Positions 26,909-36,308 are shown, counted from the stretch's first letter. The stretch is DNA of 47,413 bases from Anoxybacillus thermarum (GCF_000836725.1 NZ_JXTH01000013.1:1-47413); one strand, 5' to 3'. A program made the numbers and translations. The notes: a model not told the origin generated them from the letters alone.

Positions 26909-28441
26909 ATGCGCGAAGCGGATGTGATTATCGTTGGTAGCGGCCTTGCAGCGTTAATGGTTGCCTATCATTTATGTGAGCATAAAAATGTGATTATTTT
27001 CACGAAGTCGAAAAAAGAAACGAGCAACTCTTGGCTTGCTCAAGGGGGCGTTGCTGCTGCCATTCATCCTGACGATCATTGGTTAACTCATTATACGGAT
27101 ACGATGATTGCCGGATGTGAGCATAATGACGAGGAAGCAGTACGCATTTTAGTTCAAGAAGGACGCGAGGTCATTCAACAGTTTATGAACGTCGGTTTTT
27201 CATTTGATGTTGATGAGCATGGCCAATTGCTTTTCGGACAAGAAGGTGCGCACCGCATGAGGCGTATTTTACATGCGGGGGGCGACGCGACAGGAAAAAA
27301 CATGGTTTCATTTTTATTTGAAAAGCTTTCTAGCCGTGTGACGTTTATTGAAAACGATCCCGTCATTGATTTGCTCGTTTCCGATGGACGTTGCGTGGGG
27401 GTACAAACGAAAAATGGAACGTATACAGCGAACGCGATCGTCATTGCGACTGGCGGGATTGGACAGTTATATACGTTTACATCAAATGCAGAAACGGCAA
27501 CTGGCGATGGCATTGCGATGGCATATCGAGCGGGTGCTGCTTTAGCAGATATGGAATTTGTGCAATTTCATCCAACGATGCTTTATGTGGACGGAAAAGC
27601 TGTTGGCCTCATTTCGGAAGCGGTTCGTGGAGAAGGAGCGATTTTATTGACCGATGACGGTCGTCGCGTCATGGACGGAGTGCATCCTCAAAAAGATTTA
27701 GCGCCACGCGACGTCGTATCTCGAGCGGTTGATCGCGAAATGAGAAACGGTCATTTTGTTTTTTTAGATATTTCGATGATTCCGCATTTTTCATCCCGTT
27801 TTCCGACGATTACATCGCTTTGTGAGCGCTATCAAGTCGATTGGCGCAACGGTTTCCTTCCTGTTGTCCCAGGTGCTCACTTTTTAATGGGCGGCATCGT
27901 TGTGAATGTCGATGGTGAAACGACATTACCGGGACTGTATGCGGTTGGGGAAGCAGCATGTACAGGTGTGCACGGAGCGAACCGTTTAGCAAGCAACTCG
28001 CTGCTTGAAGCGCTCGTCTTTAGTCGACGTGTTGCTTTCCATCTGTTGAACAAAACGGAGCAACGTTTGATATTAAAGAAAAGCGAAAGAAAAGAAAATA
28101 ACGTACATATTGCGTTACCGACAAAAGAGGACATTCAGCATATGATGACGCAATATGTCGGCATTGTGCGCGATTATGATCAACTGTTTTACGCGAAACA
28201 ATGGCTTGAACAATATTCGATTGATGAGCTTGTCAACATGTCAACAGAGTATGATGACGAGAAGCGGACGATTATATACATGTTGATCGTTGGCTGGCTT
28301 GTGACGACTTCAGCTTTGCAAAGAAGAGAAAGCCGAGGGGCTCATTATCGAAGTGACGAGCCATTTGAAAGAACGTATTGGGAAAAACGGCGCATCGTCC
28401 GCACGAAAGAAGAACATTTCATGAAGGAGGGATTTCGTTGA
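26909..28441 (+). CDS. nadB: L-aspartate oxidase NadB
   Basis: NadB oxidises L-aspartate to iminoaspartate, the first step of de novo NAD synthesis, using FAD. The 510-residue flavoprotein has the N-terminal dinucleotide motif IVGSGLAALMVA, the substrate-binding region with SWLAQGGVAAAI, the GEGAILLTDDGRR segment, and HGANRLASNSLLEALVF near the C-terminal FAD contacts. RBS GGAGG precedes ATG 26909. It ends with a TTGA overlap with nadC. Confidence 0.97.
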   Translation: MREADVIIVGSGLAALMVAYHLCEHKNVIIFTKSKKETSNSWLAQGGVAAAIHPDDHWLTHYTDTMIAGCEHNDEEAVRILVQEGREVIQQFMNVGFSFDVDEHGQLLFGQEGAHRMRRILHAGGDATGKNMVSFLFEKLSSRVTFIENDPVIDLLVSDGRCVGVQTKNGTYTANAIVIATGGIGQLYTFTSNAETATGDGIAMAYRAGAALADMEFVQFHPTMLYVDGKAVGLISEAVRGEGAILLTDDGRRVMDGVHPQKDLAPRDVVSRAVDREMRNGHFVFLDISMIPHFSSRFPTITSLCERYQVDWRNGFLPVVPGAHFLMGGIVVNVDGETTLPGLYAVGEAACTGVHGANRLASNSLLEALVFSRRVAFHLLNKTEQRLILKKSERKENNVHIALPTKEDIQHMMTQYVGIVRDYDQLFYAKQWLEQYSIDELVNMSTEYDDEKRTIIYMLIVGWLVTTSALQRRESRGAHYRSDEPFERTYWEKRRIVRTKEEHFMKEGFR

Positions 28442-29268
28442 ATGAGCTAAAGCTAAAAGAGTTGCTTAAGCAGTTTTTTTTAGAAGATATCGGAGAACGC
28501 GATATAACAAGCGAAACGATCTTTTCCCGTGAGGATGAAGGAAGAGCGATATTTGTTGCCAAAGAAGATGGAATTATCTCAGGGGTATCGATTATTGATA
28601 TCGGATATAGGCTATTGCATCCATTGATCACATGTCAATTATATAAAAGAGATGGAGAACGCGTAAAAAAAGGAGAGGTTATCGCCGTCGTTTCAGGTCC
28701 GACCATCCCGATTTTATCAGGTGAGCGCGTCATTTTAAATATACTCCAGCGCATGAGCGGGATTGCTACGTTGACAAATCGAGCTGTTCGAGCGTTAAAT
28801 AGCAACCATACACGCATTTGTGATACGCGAAAAACGACGCCGGGCCTGCGGATGTTAGAGAAATATGCCGTAACGTGCGGCGGTGGATACAACCATCGTT
28901 TCGGTTTATATGATGGAGTGATGATTAAGGATAATCATATTGCGTTTTGTGGTTCCATTACAAAAGCAGTCGAACGCGTCCGCTCGCAGCTTGGTCATAT
29001 GGTAAAAATTGAAGTGGAAACAGAGACGAAACAACAAGTGATCGAAGCGGTTGAGGCAGGAGCGGATGTCATTATGTTTGATAATTGTACGCCTGAAGAA
29101 ATTCGTGAATTTGTTCAACTCGTCCCACCATCGATCATTACGGAAGCTTCCGGCGGAATTACTCTTGAAAATATTGCACAGTATCGGGATACAGGTGTGG
29201 ACTATATTTCGTTAGGCATGTTGACGCATTCAGCGAAAGCGTTAGATATTAGTTTAAACGTGCAGTAG
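28438..29268 (+). CDS. nadC: Nicotinate-nucleotide pyrophosphorylase (quinolinate phosphoribosyltransferase) NadC
   Basis: NadC makes nicotinate mononucleotide from quinolinate and PRPP. The start is TTG 28438, six bases after AAGGAGGG and overlapping the nadB stop; the frame open from 28378 lies inside nadB. The 276-residue product has LSGERVILNILQRMSGIAT, CDTRKTTPGLRMLEKYAV and GVMIKDNHI, all contributing to the active site, and the C-terminal SGGITLENI phosphate site. Third step of the nadBCA pathway genes here. Confidence 0.97.
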   Translation: MNELKLKELLKQFFLEDIGERDITSETIFSREDEGRAIFVAKEDGIISGVSIIDIGYRLLHPLITCQLYKRDGERVKKGEVIAVVSGPTIPILSGERVILNILQRMSGIATLTNRAVRALNSNHTRICDTRKTTPGLRMLEKYAVTCGGGYNHRFGLYDGVMIKDNHIAFCGSITKAVERVRSQLGHMVKIEVETETKQQVIEAVEAGADVIMFDNCTPEEIREFVQLVPPSIITEASGGITLENIAQYRDTGVDYISLGMLTHSAKALDISLNVQ

Positions 29269-29280
29269 GAGGAATGAGCG

Positions 29281-30384
29281 ATGAACGTATTACAACTCAT
29301 GCAACAACAAGATGCGATGCCAGAGACGTATAAACAGTTGTCAGTCGAAGAAATGGAACAGCGCGTAGCCCGTGTCAAACGAGAGCTTGGTACGCGTTTA
29401 TTTATTCCAGGACATCATTATCAAAAAGATGAAGTCATCCAATTTGCGGATGCGACCGGTGATTCATTGCAACTCGCACAAGTAGCAGCGAAAAATAAAG
29501 AAGCTGAATATATTGTATTTTGCGGCGTACATTTTATGGCGGAAACAGCTGATATTTTAACAAGCGATGAACAAGTCGTCATTTTGCCAGATATGCGTGC
29601 CGGATGTTCGATGGCAGATATGGCGGAAATTGAACAAGTGGAGCGAGCATGGCCAATATTACAACAAATGTTTGGAGATACGATTTTACCGTTAACGTAT
29701 GTTAACTCGACTGCTGCGATTAAAGCGTTCGTCGGCTTACACGGCGGAGCAACGGTGACATCATCAAACGCGAAAAAAATGGTCGCTTGGGCGTTTACAC
29801 AAAAGGAACGCATTTTCTTTTTGCCTGATCAACATTTAGGAAGAAATACAGCTTACGATCTTGGCGTTCCACTTGAACAAATGGCTGTATGGGATCCAGC
29901 GACAAATACACTTCAATACGACGGTGACGTTCAGCAAGTTAAAGTGATTTTATGGAAAGGACATTGTTCTGTCCATGAAAACTTTACAGTAAAACATATT
30001 GAACATATCCGAAAAACAAAGCCAGATATGAAAATTATTGTTCATCCAGAATGTAGCTGGGAGGTTGTTCAACAAGCAGATGATGCAGGTTCGACAAAAT
30101 ACATTATTGAAACGATCGCTCAAGCACCGTCAGGAAGTAAATGGGCAATCGGAACGGAAATGAATTTAGTTAACCGGATTATTCAGCAACATCCAGATAA
30201 AGAAATTGTATCGTTAAATCCGTATATGTGTCCATGTTTAACGATGAATCGCATTGATTTACCACATTTGCTTTGGGCGCTTGAATCGTTGCTTGAAGGG
30301 AAAGTTGTCAATCGCATTACTGTTCCGAAAGATGTAGCTGAAGGAGCGATGCTCGCGCTTGAGCGCATGTTAGCGCGAGCATAA
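29281..30384 (+). CDS. nadA: Quinolinate synthase NadA
   Basis: NadA condenses iminoaspartate with dihydroxyacetone phosphate to quinolinate and needs a [4Fe-4S] cluster. The 367-residue product is the long Bacillus-type form. Candidate ligands are Cys109 (RAGCSMAD), Cys229 (KGHCSVH) and Cys319 (MCPCLTMN), each one residue off the B. subtilis numbering, with Cys81, 258 and 317 also present. The divergent nifS would supply sulfur for this cluster. RBS taggagg precedes ATG 29281; a terminator follows. Confidence 0.96.
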   Translation: MNVLQLMQQQDAMPETYKQLSVEEMEQRVARVKRELGTRLFIPGHHYQKDEVIQFADATGDSLQLAQVAAKNKEAEYIVFCGVHFMAETADILTSDEQVVILPDMRAGCSMADMAEIEQVERAWPILQQMFGDTILPLTYVNSTAAIKAFVGLHGGATVTSSNAKKMVAWAFTQKERIFFLPDQHLGRNTAYDLGVPLEQMAVWDPATNTLQYDGDVQQVKVILWKGHCSVHENFTVKHIEHIRKTKPDMKIIVHPECSWEVVQQADDAGSTKYIIETIAQAPSGSKWAIGTEMNLVNRIIQQHPDKEIVSLNPYMCPCLTMNRIDLPHLLWALESLLEGKVVNRITVPKDVAEGAMLALERMLARA

Positions 30385-30387
30385 ACG

Positions 30388-30415
30388 GATCGGCATTTTT
30401 TTGCCGGTCTTTTTT
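30388..30415 (+). terminator. Rho-independent terminator after nadA
   Basis: Stem GATCGGC/GCCGGTC (30388-30394 with 30403-30409, one T-G pair) with a T-rich loop, then six T. Confidence 0.82.
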
Positions 30416-30422
30416 ATTTTTA

Positions 30423-30451
30423 TCATAAAAAAAGCTTTCCGTTCATAAGTT
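30423..30451 (+). promoter_or_regulatory. Candidate sigmaE (or sigmaK) promoter for safA
   Basis: TCATAAA at 30423-30429, 14-bp spacer, CATAAGTT at 30444-30451. The -10 also fits CATAnnnTA of sigmaK. safA is a mother-cell gene in B. subtilis. Leader to the GTG is about 65 bases. Confidence 0.4.
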
Positions 30452-30522
30452 ATGTTGAAGCCTAGTAGCGACAAGCTGAACATGACATACACGTCACGTC
30501 TGAGTATAGGAGGGGGAAACAC

Positions 30523-31458
30523 GTGAAAATCCATATCGTTCAAAAAGGAGACACCCTTTGGAAAATTGCGCAAAAATATGGGGTTGATTTTGAAGAACTA
30601 AAAAAAATGAATGCTCATTTAAGTGATCCAAACTACATTATGCCAGGTATGAAAATTAAAGTACCGACGCCAGTCACTCCGGTAAAACCTGTAAAAAAGG
30701 AAACACAAAATATTTCTGTTGATGTCGACATTCACGTAAACAAAAAGGAGCAACCGTTGCAACAGCCGATGAATGTTGAACCAATTGCAAAAGAAATTCC
30801 AATTGCAAAAGAACAAGAGAAAAAAGAACAACCGAAACAAGAAACGCCGCTTTTACCGCCGAAGCCACCAAATATTATGCCAAATATGATGGAGCCTGAA
30901 GAAGAGATACCAATGCCACCGATTCTAGACATTCCACCGATTCCAACGACACAGGCGCCAGTCATGGAAGAACAACCACAACAACCAATGCAGCCGCAGC
31001 CTGTTCCAATGCCTGTGCCGATGCCAATGCCGTGCGTTCCTGTTTCGCCGATTATGCCGGGATACGGTTTCTATCCATGGTTCCCACCGATGTATCCTGT
31101 TATGCCATGGACGTATCCACAAGGGGCTATGAATAACGATGATTGCGGATGCGGTGAGCAGTTACAACCGACACCATATATGCCACAAATGCCAACAGGT
31201 GAATATTCTCAACATTCGCAACCGATGATGCCGCAAATGCTAACAGGTGCAGGGGAGTATTCACAACAACCGCCACAAGCACCGTATCCACAACAAATGT
31301 ATGGTGAAAACGTACCGATGGTGCCACAGCCGATGTATATGCCACAGCCAGCTATGCCGTATAGTCCGTACGGGTGGCAACAAGGATGGCAGGGGCAGCC
31401 GTATGGGATGAATCCGTATTTTTCAGTTCCTTATCGTGAGGAGGAAGAGGGGCAATAA
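30523..31458 (+). CDS. safA: SafA-like LysM spore coat morphogenetic protein
   Basis: SafA is the inner-coat organiser that binds cortex peptidoglycan and recruits coat proteins. The 311-residue product has one N-terminal LysM domain (about residues 1-47, IVQKGDTLWKIAQKYG...IMPGMKIKVP), then a Lys/Pro-rich linker and a low-complexity body of Pro, Met, Gln and Tyr. It contains near repeats MPQMPTGEYSQ and MPQMLTGAGEYSQ and a lone CGCG motif. It is shorter than B. subtilis SafA (387), mostly in the repetitive part. Location after nadA matches B. subtilis. Start GTG 30523 follows AGGAGGGGG. Confidence 0.88.
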   Translation: MKIHIVQKGDTLWKIAQKYGVDFEELKKMNAHLSDPNYIMPGMKIKVPTPVTPVKPVKKETQNISVDVDIHVNKKEQPLQQPMNVEPIAKEIPIAKEQEKKEQPKQETPLLPPKPPNIMPNMMEPEEEIPMPPILDIPPIPTTQAPVMEEQPQQPMQPQPVPMPVPMPMPCVPVSPIMPGYGFYPWFPPMYPVMPWTYPQGAMNNDDCGCGEQLQPTPYMPQMPTGEYSQHSQPMMPQMLTGAGEYSQQPPQAPYPQQMYGENVPMVPQPMYMPQPAMPYSPYGWQQGWQGQPYGMNPYFSVPYREEEEGQ

Positions 31459-31473
31459 TGTCGCCTCTTTTTC
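31445..31473 (+). terminator. Rho-independent terminator overlapping the safA 3' end
   Basis: Stem AAGAGG/CCTCTT (31445-31450 with 31464-31469) extended by GGC/GTC with one bulge, then a T-rich tail. The safA stop is in the loop. Confidence 0.7.
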
Positions 31474-31533
31474 TTTTTAGTTTTTGTGTGATAAAATGAA
31501 CATGATGATGTAAAAAGAAAGGGATGTACATAT

Positions 31534-32274
31534 ATGGAACAAAAAATTGAAAAACTAATTACATGGCTTCGTGAACGAGTACAAGAAGCTGGAATGAATG
31601 GAGCGATCGTCGGGATTAGTGGCGGAATCGATTCTGCTGTCGTTGCCCATTTAATTAAACGAGCGTTTCCTAACAACTCGTTAGGGTTAATTATGCCATG
31701 TAAAAGCAATCCGAAAGATAAAGAAGACGCATTAAAAGTTGTCCAAAGTTGTGGGATTGATTACCATATCATTGACTTAACAGAAACGCATCGCGTACTA
31801 TTTGGGGAAATTGAAAAGCAATTAAAGGAAAAAGGGCAGTGGAACGAGCAAGCAGCTCGCCTTGGCGATGCAAATACACGCGCGCGCTTGCGCATGACGA
31901 CGTTGTATGCTGTGGCGAACAATTACGGTTATCTTGTTGTCGGAACGGATAATGCGGCGGAATGGCATACAGGGTATTTTACAAAATACGGTGACGGTGG
32001 CGTCGATTTAGTGCCACTCGTTCATTTCACAAAAGGCGAAGTGCGCGAAATGGCACGCATCCTCGGTGTACCTGAAGAAATTATTACAAAAGCGCCAAGC
32101 GCAGGTCTTTGGGAAGGACAAACAGACGAAACTGAAATGGGAACAACGTACGATATGATTGACAAATATTTAAAAGGTGAGCCCATTCCAGAACGAGACC
32201 GTGAGATTATTGAGCGGCTTCATGAACGCTCCCACCATAAACGGCAATTAGCTATCGCTCCGCCAAAATTTTAA
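31534..32274 (+). CDS. nadE: NH3-dependent NAD+ synthetase NadE
   Basis: NadE amidates nicotinate adenine dinucleotide to NAD+, the last step of the pathway begun by nadBCA upstream. The 246-residue product is the short ammonia-using form with no glutaminase domain. It has the PP-loop ATP motif V-G-I-S-G-G-I-D-S-A at about residues 28-37, then RARLRMTTLYAVAN, GTDNAAEWHTGYFTKYGDGG and KAPSAGLWEGQTDE. RBS AAAGGG precedes ATG 31534. In B. subtilis nadE is not at this place, so the local NAD cluster is more complete here. Confidence 0.95.
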   Translation: MEQKIEKLITWLRERVQEAGMNGAIVGISGGIDSAVVAHLIKRAFPNNSLGLIMPCKSNPKDKEDALKVVQSCGIDYHIIDLTETHRVLFGEIEKQLKEKGQWNEQAARLGDANTRARLRMTTLYAVANNYGYLVVGTDNAAEWHTGYFTKYGDGGVDLVPLVHFTKGEVREMARILGVPEEIITKAPSAGLWEGQTDETEMGTTYDMIDKYLKGEPIPERDREIIERLHERSHHKRQLAIAPPKF

Positions 32275-32281
32275 CAGCGAT

Positions 32282-32349
32282 AAAACCCCCTTTTTTGCAT
32301 CAAGCTAATGATGTAGACTGTCGTCTACAAAAGCAAAAAGGGGGTTTTT
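32282..32349 (+). terminator. Two-tier hairpin: nadE terminator whose 3' arm contains the coxA RBS
   Basis: Outer arms AAAACCCCC-T6-GC (32282-32298) and GC-A5-GGGGG-TTTT (32333-32348) pair almost fully. Inside is a perfect 6-bp hairpin GTAGAC/GTCTAC (32313-32328). The T-run after the G-run makes it a plausible terminator. The AAAAAGGGGG arm is also the only RBS for the TTG start at 32353, so a readthrough RNA would hide it. Confidence 0.7.
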
Positions 32350-32352
32350 CCT

Positions 32353-33048
32353 TTGCGGAAACGAATCGTCGCTCTCGGTGCAGTCATTGCTCTTAGTGGA
32401 CTAGCAGCTTGTAATAACCAAGCGTTTGATACACGTTATACCGATCGTACACGTCCGATCGGATATTACTCAAATGAAAATGATATGACCGGCTTTCAAT
32501 ACGGTCGTTACGGGACGGAGCGTTTAAACGGAAACGTTCGCCAAGTGCGGGATAATGACGGACCGATTACAGAAATGCTTGATCGGGGCATGGATCGAAC
32601 AACTCGAACACCGCAAGTCGATCGCAATTTTAGTCGTGCCGATCGCAACTATCATGGACATTTGAATGCGATGGATGAACGAACACGCCCATCGTATTAC
32701 CGTAACTATAACGGGGCGTTAGCTGAAAAAATTGCAAAACGTGCAGCGAACGTCGCCAACGTAAAAGATGCACGTGCAGTTGTCTCAGGTGATCGTGTCG
32801 TCGTTGCCGTATCGACGACAGAGAAAAATACAACGCGCATTGAGCGTCTCGTTCGGCAGGCGATCGCTCCATATACAGCGGGGAAAACAGTTCGCGTTGT
32901 GGCAAATGAAAGCATGTATAACCGCATCCGCACGCTCGATAACGATATTCGCGACGGTGGTCCAATGGATCAACTAGAGCGTGATATTCGCGACATATTT
33001 AATGACATGGGTGATATGATGGAACGTCCATTTATGAATCGTGGGTAA
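32353..33048 (+). CDS. coxA: YhcN/YlaJ-type sporulation lipoprotein, CoxA-like
   Basis: The 231-residue product has a lipoprotein signal (MRKRIVALGAVIALSGLAAC, Cys20 lipidated). After an Arg/Asn-rich linker with DR-type repeats comes a YhcN domain (about residues 115-200): AKRAANVANVKDARAVVSGDRVVVA with the VRVVANESMYNRI end. The family includes spore cortex and forespore lipoproteins. Placement downstream of safA matches B. subtilis coxA (yrbB). The start is TTG 32353, eight bases after the G-run RBS. Function is inferred from family and position. Confidence 0.82.
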   Translation: MRKRIVALGAVIALSGLAACNNQAFDTRYTDRTRPIGYYSNENDMTGFQYGRYGTERLNGNVRQVRDNDGPITEMLDRGMDRTTRTPQVDRNFSRADRNYHGHLNAMDERTRPSYYRNYNGALAEKIAKRAANVANVKDARAVVSGDRVVVAVSTTEKNTTRIERLVRQAIAPYTAGKTVRVVANESMYNRIRTLDNDIRDGGPMDQLERDIRDIFNDMGDMMERPFMNRG

Positions 33049-33077
33049 AGAACAGGGGTGAGCCCCTGTTCTTTTTT
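33049..33077 (+). terminator. Rho-independent terminator after coxA
   Basis: Perfect 10-bp stem AGAACAGGGG/CCCCTGTTCT (33049-33058 with 33063-33072), loop TGAG, T-run. Confidence 0.93.
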
Positions 33078-33132
33078 ATTTATTTTTGGTATAGTTTTTA
33101 TGGACATTTTTCACATATGAGAGGGGATCCGA

Positions 33133-33870
33133 ATGGCAGGACATTCCAAGTGGAAAAATATTCAACGGCGTAAAAATGCACAAGATGCGAAACGCGGAAA
33201 ATTGTTTATGAAGCTTGCAAAGGAAATTTATGTAGCTGCAAAAATGGGCGGAGGCGATCCGACGACAAACGCTTCGTTGCGTCTTGCGATTGAAAAAGCA
33301 AAATCAGCGAACATGCCGAATGAAAACATTGAACGTGCGATTAAAAAGGCAACAGGCAACCAAGAACATACACATTACGAAGAAATTCGTTATGAAGGAT
33401 ATGGACCGGGTGGCGTAGCGGTCATGGTCATTTGTTTAACAGATAATAAAAACCGTACTGCATCGAATGTTCGTGTCGCGTTTTCGAAAAACGGTGGAAA
33501 CTTAGGAGAAACGGGATGCGTGTCGTATTTATTTGATCGAAAAGGGCTCATTGTCATCGCTCGGGAAGATTTAAGCATCGATGAAGATGACATGTTGTTA
33601 CAAGCGATTGAAGCAGGGGCAGATGAAATGGAGACGACGGAAGATTCGTTTGAAATTTACACGTCTCCTGAACAGTTTGAACAAGTAAAAAATACGTTAG
33701 CTGCGCAAGGATTTACGTTTGCGACGGCTGAAATCACAATGATTCCGCAAACGTATACAACATTAACAGGCGACGATTTAACGAAAATGTTAAAGCTTAT
33801 TGATATGCTTGAAGATGATGATGATGTACAAGAAATTTACCATAATTTAGATGAATCTATGTTAGAATAA
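33133..33870 (+). CDS. yebC: YebC/PmpR (TACO1) family protein
   Basis: The 245-residue product begins [22 protein letters not shown] and contains [18 protein letters not shown], both hallmark segments of YebC. The family has been described both as DNA-binding regulators and as ribosome-associated factors easing translation of difficult (for example proline-rich) stretches; which role applies here cannot be told. RBS GAGGGG precedes ATG 33133. It is flanked by strong terminators on both sides, so it is monocistronic. Confidence 0.96.
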   Translation: MAGHSKWKNIQRRKNAQDAKRGKLFMKLAKEIYVAAKMGGGDPTTNASLRLAIEKAKSANMPNENIERAIKKATGNQEHTHYEEIRYEGYGPGGVAVMVICLTDNKNRTASNVRVAFSKNGGNLGETGCVSYLFDRKGLIVIAREDLSIDEDDMLLQAIEAGADEMETTEDSFEIYTSPEQFEQVKNTLAAQGFTFATAEITMIPQTYTTLTGDDLTKMLKLIDMLEDDDDVQEIYHNLDESMLE

Positions 33871-33902
33871 CGGTCTTGCGATGGCAAGGCCGTTTATTTT
33901 TA
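33869..33902 (+). terminator. Rho-independent terminator after yebC
   Basis: Eleven-bp stem AACGGTCTTGC/GCAAGGCCGTT (one T-G pair), 4-base loop, then tattttt. Confidence 0.88.
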
Positions 33903-33937
33903 GGAAAAATGGTCAATATATGAATGAGGTGACAATG

Positions 33938-34390
33938 ATGAATATAATCCTTACACTATGGATGAGTTTATTTTTAACACAACAAGCATCTCCTGTACAC
34001 ATGACAGTCATTTTAGAAACGGTATATATGGATGGGGAAGTTAGTGAGGAAATAAGGGAAGAAACCGTAACGTCGATGAAAGACATTTGGAACAAATATA
34101 AAGATTGGCAGCTTATCAATATGGATGACGAACAAATTGTTTTCCAACGTTACGTTGATGACCTTTCGCCATTAACGAAAGCAGGGTATTTCGGTCTTAC
34201 TGAAGATGGCACGCTTTCTATTTTTGAAGGAAAACCAGGTGAGTCATCTCGCGTCATTCAGTCGTTTTTTCAAATTGATGTAAAAAAACTTGAAAGTCAC
34301 GAACGAGAAAAACTGAAAAAGGGCATTTCCGTTCGTTCGAAAAGAAATTATGAACGCGTCATCGAAGCGTATGAACCGTTTGGAAAATAA
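33938..34390 (+). CDS. bofC: Bypass-of-forespore protein BofC
   Basis: BofC is a forespore-secreted protein that restrains the SpoIVB signalling protease controlling SpoIVFB. The start is taken at ATG 33938, six bases after AGGTG; the adjacent ATG 33935 is possible and the open frame back to 33881 runs through the yebC terminator. The product has about 150 residues with a signal peptide (MNIILTLWMSLFLT...) and the two small BofC domains (VILETVYMDGEVSEE and the GYFGLTEDGTLSIFEG region). Position before ruvA matches B. subtilis. It complements spoIVFA/B at 19163-20750. Confidence 0.9.
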   Translation: MNIILTLWMSLFLTQQASPVHMTVILETVYMDGEVSEEIREETVTSMKDIWNKYKDWQLINMDDEQIVFQRYVDDLSPLTKAGYFGLTEDGTLSIFEGKPGESSRVIQSFFQIDVKKLESHEREKLKKGISVRSKRNYERVIEAYEPFGK

Positions 34391-34416
34391 GTCCGCGCAT
34401 AAAAGCGGACTTTTTT
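34389..34416 (+). terminator. Rho-independent terminator after bofC
   Basis: Perfect 8-bp stem AAGTCCGC/GCGGACTT (34389-34396 with 34405-34412), A-rich loop, six T. Overlaps the bofC stop. Confidence 0.92.
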
Positions 34417-34461
34417 CATATCGTTTCCCTACGCCTTGCGCTTTCCGCTTTTCTCATCTTA

Positions 34462-34470
34462 TGCTAAAAT
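34462..34470 (+). promoter_or_regulatory. Candidate extended -10 promoter for ruvA
   Basis: TGcTAAAAT lies 30 bases before the ruvA start and after the bofC terminator. The -35 region is poor, as allowed for extended -10 promoters. Confidence 0.35.
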
Positions 34471-34499
34471 GAAAGGCGTGAGAAAAGGAGGACGGGGTT

Positions 34500-35093
34500 T
34501 TGATTGAATTTATTCGTGGCTATGTGGATTACGTTTGTCCGGAATATATTGTTATTGAAAATAACGGAATAGGCTATCAAGTTTTTACCCCTAATCCGTT
34601 TTCGTTCCAAATAAATAAACAACAACGAATCGTTGTATATACATATCAGTATGTGCGTGAAGATGTCCTCGCTCTTTATGGATTTCATACGCGCCAAGAG
34701 CGAGCGTTATTTGCTAAATTATTACAAGTGTCAGGAATCGGACCAAAAGGGGCGCTGGCCATTTTGGCGGCTGGTCAGCTTGAACAGCTTGTTGAAGCGA
34801 TCGAAGCGGAAGATGATAAGTTTTTATGTAAATTTCCAGGAGTAGGAAAGAAAACAGCACGACAAATGATTTTAGATTTAAAAGGAAAATTGCAAGCAGT
34901 TGTCCCAGACGCTTTTCCGAATTTATTTAAGGAGCCGATTGAAGAAACGGACGCGCTTTCTGAAGCGCTTGAAGCGTTAAAGGCGCTCGGCTATGCCGAA
35001 AAAGAAATTCAAAAAGTCGTTCCTATATTAAAACAAGAGCAGTTATCGACAGAAGGATATATTAAGCTCGCTTTACAAAAACTATTAAAGTAA
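34500..35093 (+). CDS. ruvA: Holliday junction branch migration protein RuvA
   Basis: RuvA binds four-way DNA junctions and loads RuvB. The 197-residue product has the N-terminal OB domain ([12 protein letters not shown]...[11 protein letters not shown]), tandem helix-hairpin-helix motifs ([16 protein letters not shown] and [16 protein letters not shown]) and the C-terminal three-helix domain that contacts RuvB. The start is TTG 34500 after AAAGGAGG. Directly followed by ruvB. Confidence 0.97.
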   Translation: MIEFIRGYVDYVCPEYIVIENNGIGYQVFTPNPFSFQINKQQRIVVYTYQYVREDVLALYGFHTRQERALFAKLLQVSGIGPKGALAILAAGQLEQLVEAIEAEDDKFLCKFPGVGKKTARQMILDLKGKLQAVVPDAFPNLFKEPIEETDALSEALEALKALGYAEKEIQKVVPILKQEQLSTEGYIKLALQKLLK

Positions 35094-35106
35094 GGGAGGA
35101 TGCATG

Positions 35107-36105
35107 ATGGAAGAGCGTCTTATTTCAAGCGCGGCCGATTACGACGATGCCTCGCTTGAATACAGTCTTCGCCCAAAGCAGTTGCGAGAATATATCGGGC
35201 AACAAAAAGTAAAGGAAAACTTAACTGTATTTATTGAAGCGGCGAAAATGCGTGGAGAGACGCTTGACCACGTATTGTTGTATGGGCCGCCGGGGCTTGG
35301 AAAAACGACGCTGGCCGCCATTATTGCTAACGAGATGGGCGTTCAATTGCGTACAACAGCTGGACCAGCGATTGAGCGTCCGGGGGATTTGGCGGCAATT
35401 TTAACAACGCTTGAACCGGGGGATGTACTATTCATTGATGAAATACACCGCTTGCCACGAGCAGTGGAAGAAGTGTTGTATCCAGCAATGGAAGACTTTT
35501 GTTTAGATATCGTCATCGGCAAAGGACCGGCTGCCCGTTCTGTCCGCCTCGATTTGCCGCCATTTACGCTCGTAGGAGCAACAACAAGATCTGGAGCACT
35601 CTCTGCCCCGCTCCGCGACCGTTTCGGTGTGTTAAGCCGTTTAGAATATTATACCTCTGAAGAGCTCGCTCATATTGTGAAGCGAACCGCCCACATTTTT
35701 GCTGTCGAAATCGAAGAAGAAGCAGCGTTTGAAATTGCGCGTCGTTCGCGTGGCACACCGCGCATCGCAAACCGATTGTTGCGCCGCGTGCGCGATTTTG
35801 CTCAAGTGCGCGGGAATGGAACGATTACGTTTATTTTAGCGAATGAAGCGCTAGAACAATTACAAGTCGACCGTTTAGGGTTAGATCATCTAGATCATAA
35901 ACTATTAAAAAGCATGATGGAAAAATTTCGCGGTGGACCAGTTGGATTAGAGACGATTGCTGCAACGATCGGGGAAGAAGCGCAAACGATTGAAGATGTA
36001 TATGAACCATATTTGCTACAGATTGGCTTTTTACAGCGAACACCGCGCGGGCGAATTGTTACGCCTCTTGCTTACAACCATTTCGGTTTGGAGGTGCCAC
36101 GATGA
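35107..36105 (+). CDS. ruvB: Holliday junction ATP-dependent helicase RuvB
   Basis: RuvB is the AAA+ hexamer driving branch migration. The product of about 332 residues has Walker [10 protein letters not shown], Walker [11 protein letters not shown], sensor 1 [10 protein letters not shown], the DRFG box and a C-terminal winged helix ([18 protein letters not shown]). ATG 35107 is preferred by spacing to GGGAGG; ATG 35104 is the neighbour alternative. Its end overlaps the next small gene. Confidence 0.97.
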   Translation: MEERLISSAADYDDASLEYSLRPKQLREYIGQQKVKENLTVFIEAAKMRGETLDHVLLYGPPGLGKTTLAAIIANEMGVQLRTTAGPAIERPGDLAAILTTLEPGDVLFIDEIHRLPRAVEEVLYPAMEDFCLDIVIGKGPAARSVRLDLPPFTLVGATTRSGALSAPLRDRFGVLSRLEYYTSEELAHIVKRTAHIFAVEIEEEAAFEIARRSRGTPRIANRLLRRVRDFAQVRGNGTITFILANEALEQLQVDRLGLDHLDHKLLKSMMEKFRGGPVGLETIAATIGEEAQTIEDVYEPYLLQIGFLQRTPRGRIVTPLAYNHFGLEVPR

Positions 36106-36308
36106 TGAATGTGCCAAAAACAATTATGCTTCTTGGTGTCGTTCTTATTATTGTCGGTTTTTTGATGCAATTTATTAAACTTGGTCGTTTACCGGGGGAT
36201 ATTGTTATCAAGAAAGAAAATGCAACTTTTTATTTTCCTATTATGACGTCAATCATTTTAAGTGTCGTTCTATCGCTCGTTTTTTATATGATTGGTCGTT
36301 TTCGTTAA
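36102..36308 (+). CDS. DUF2905 small membrane protein
   Basis: A 68-residue protein with two membrane helices (about 6-25 and 45-65) and the conserved connecting loop [14 protein letters not shown], which identifies DUF2905. Function unknown. The start overlaps the ruvB stop, and the RBS GGAGG lies in ruvB, so it is translationally coupled to ruvAB. Confidence 0.88.
   Translation: MMNVPKTIMLLGVVLIIVGFLMQFIKLGRLPGDIVIKKENATFYFPIMTSIILSVVLSLVFYMIGRFR

Noticed and set aside
30619-31345. Minus-strand frames opposite safA
   Set aside because: They arise from low-complexity Pro/Met/Gln codons read backwards.
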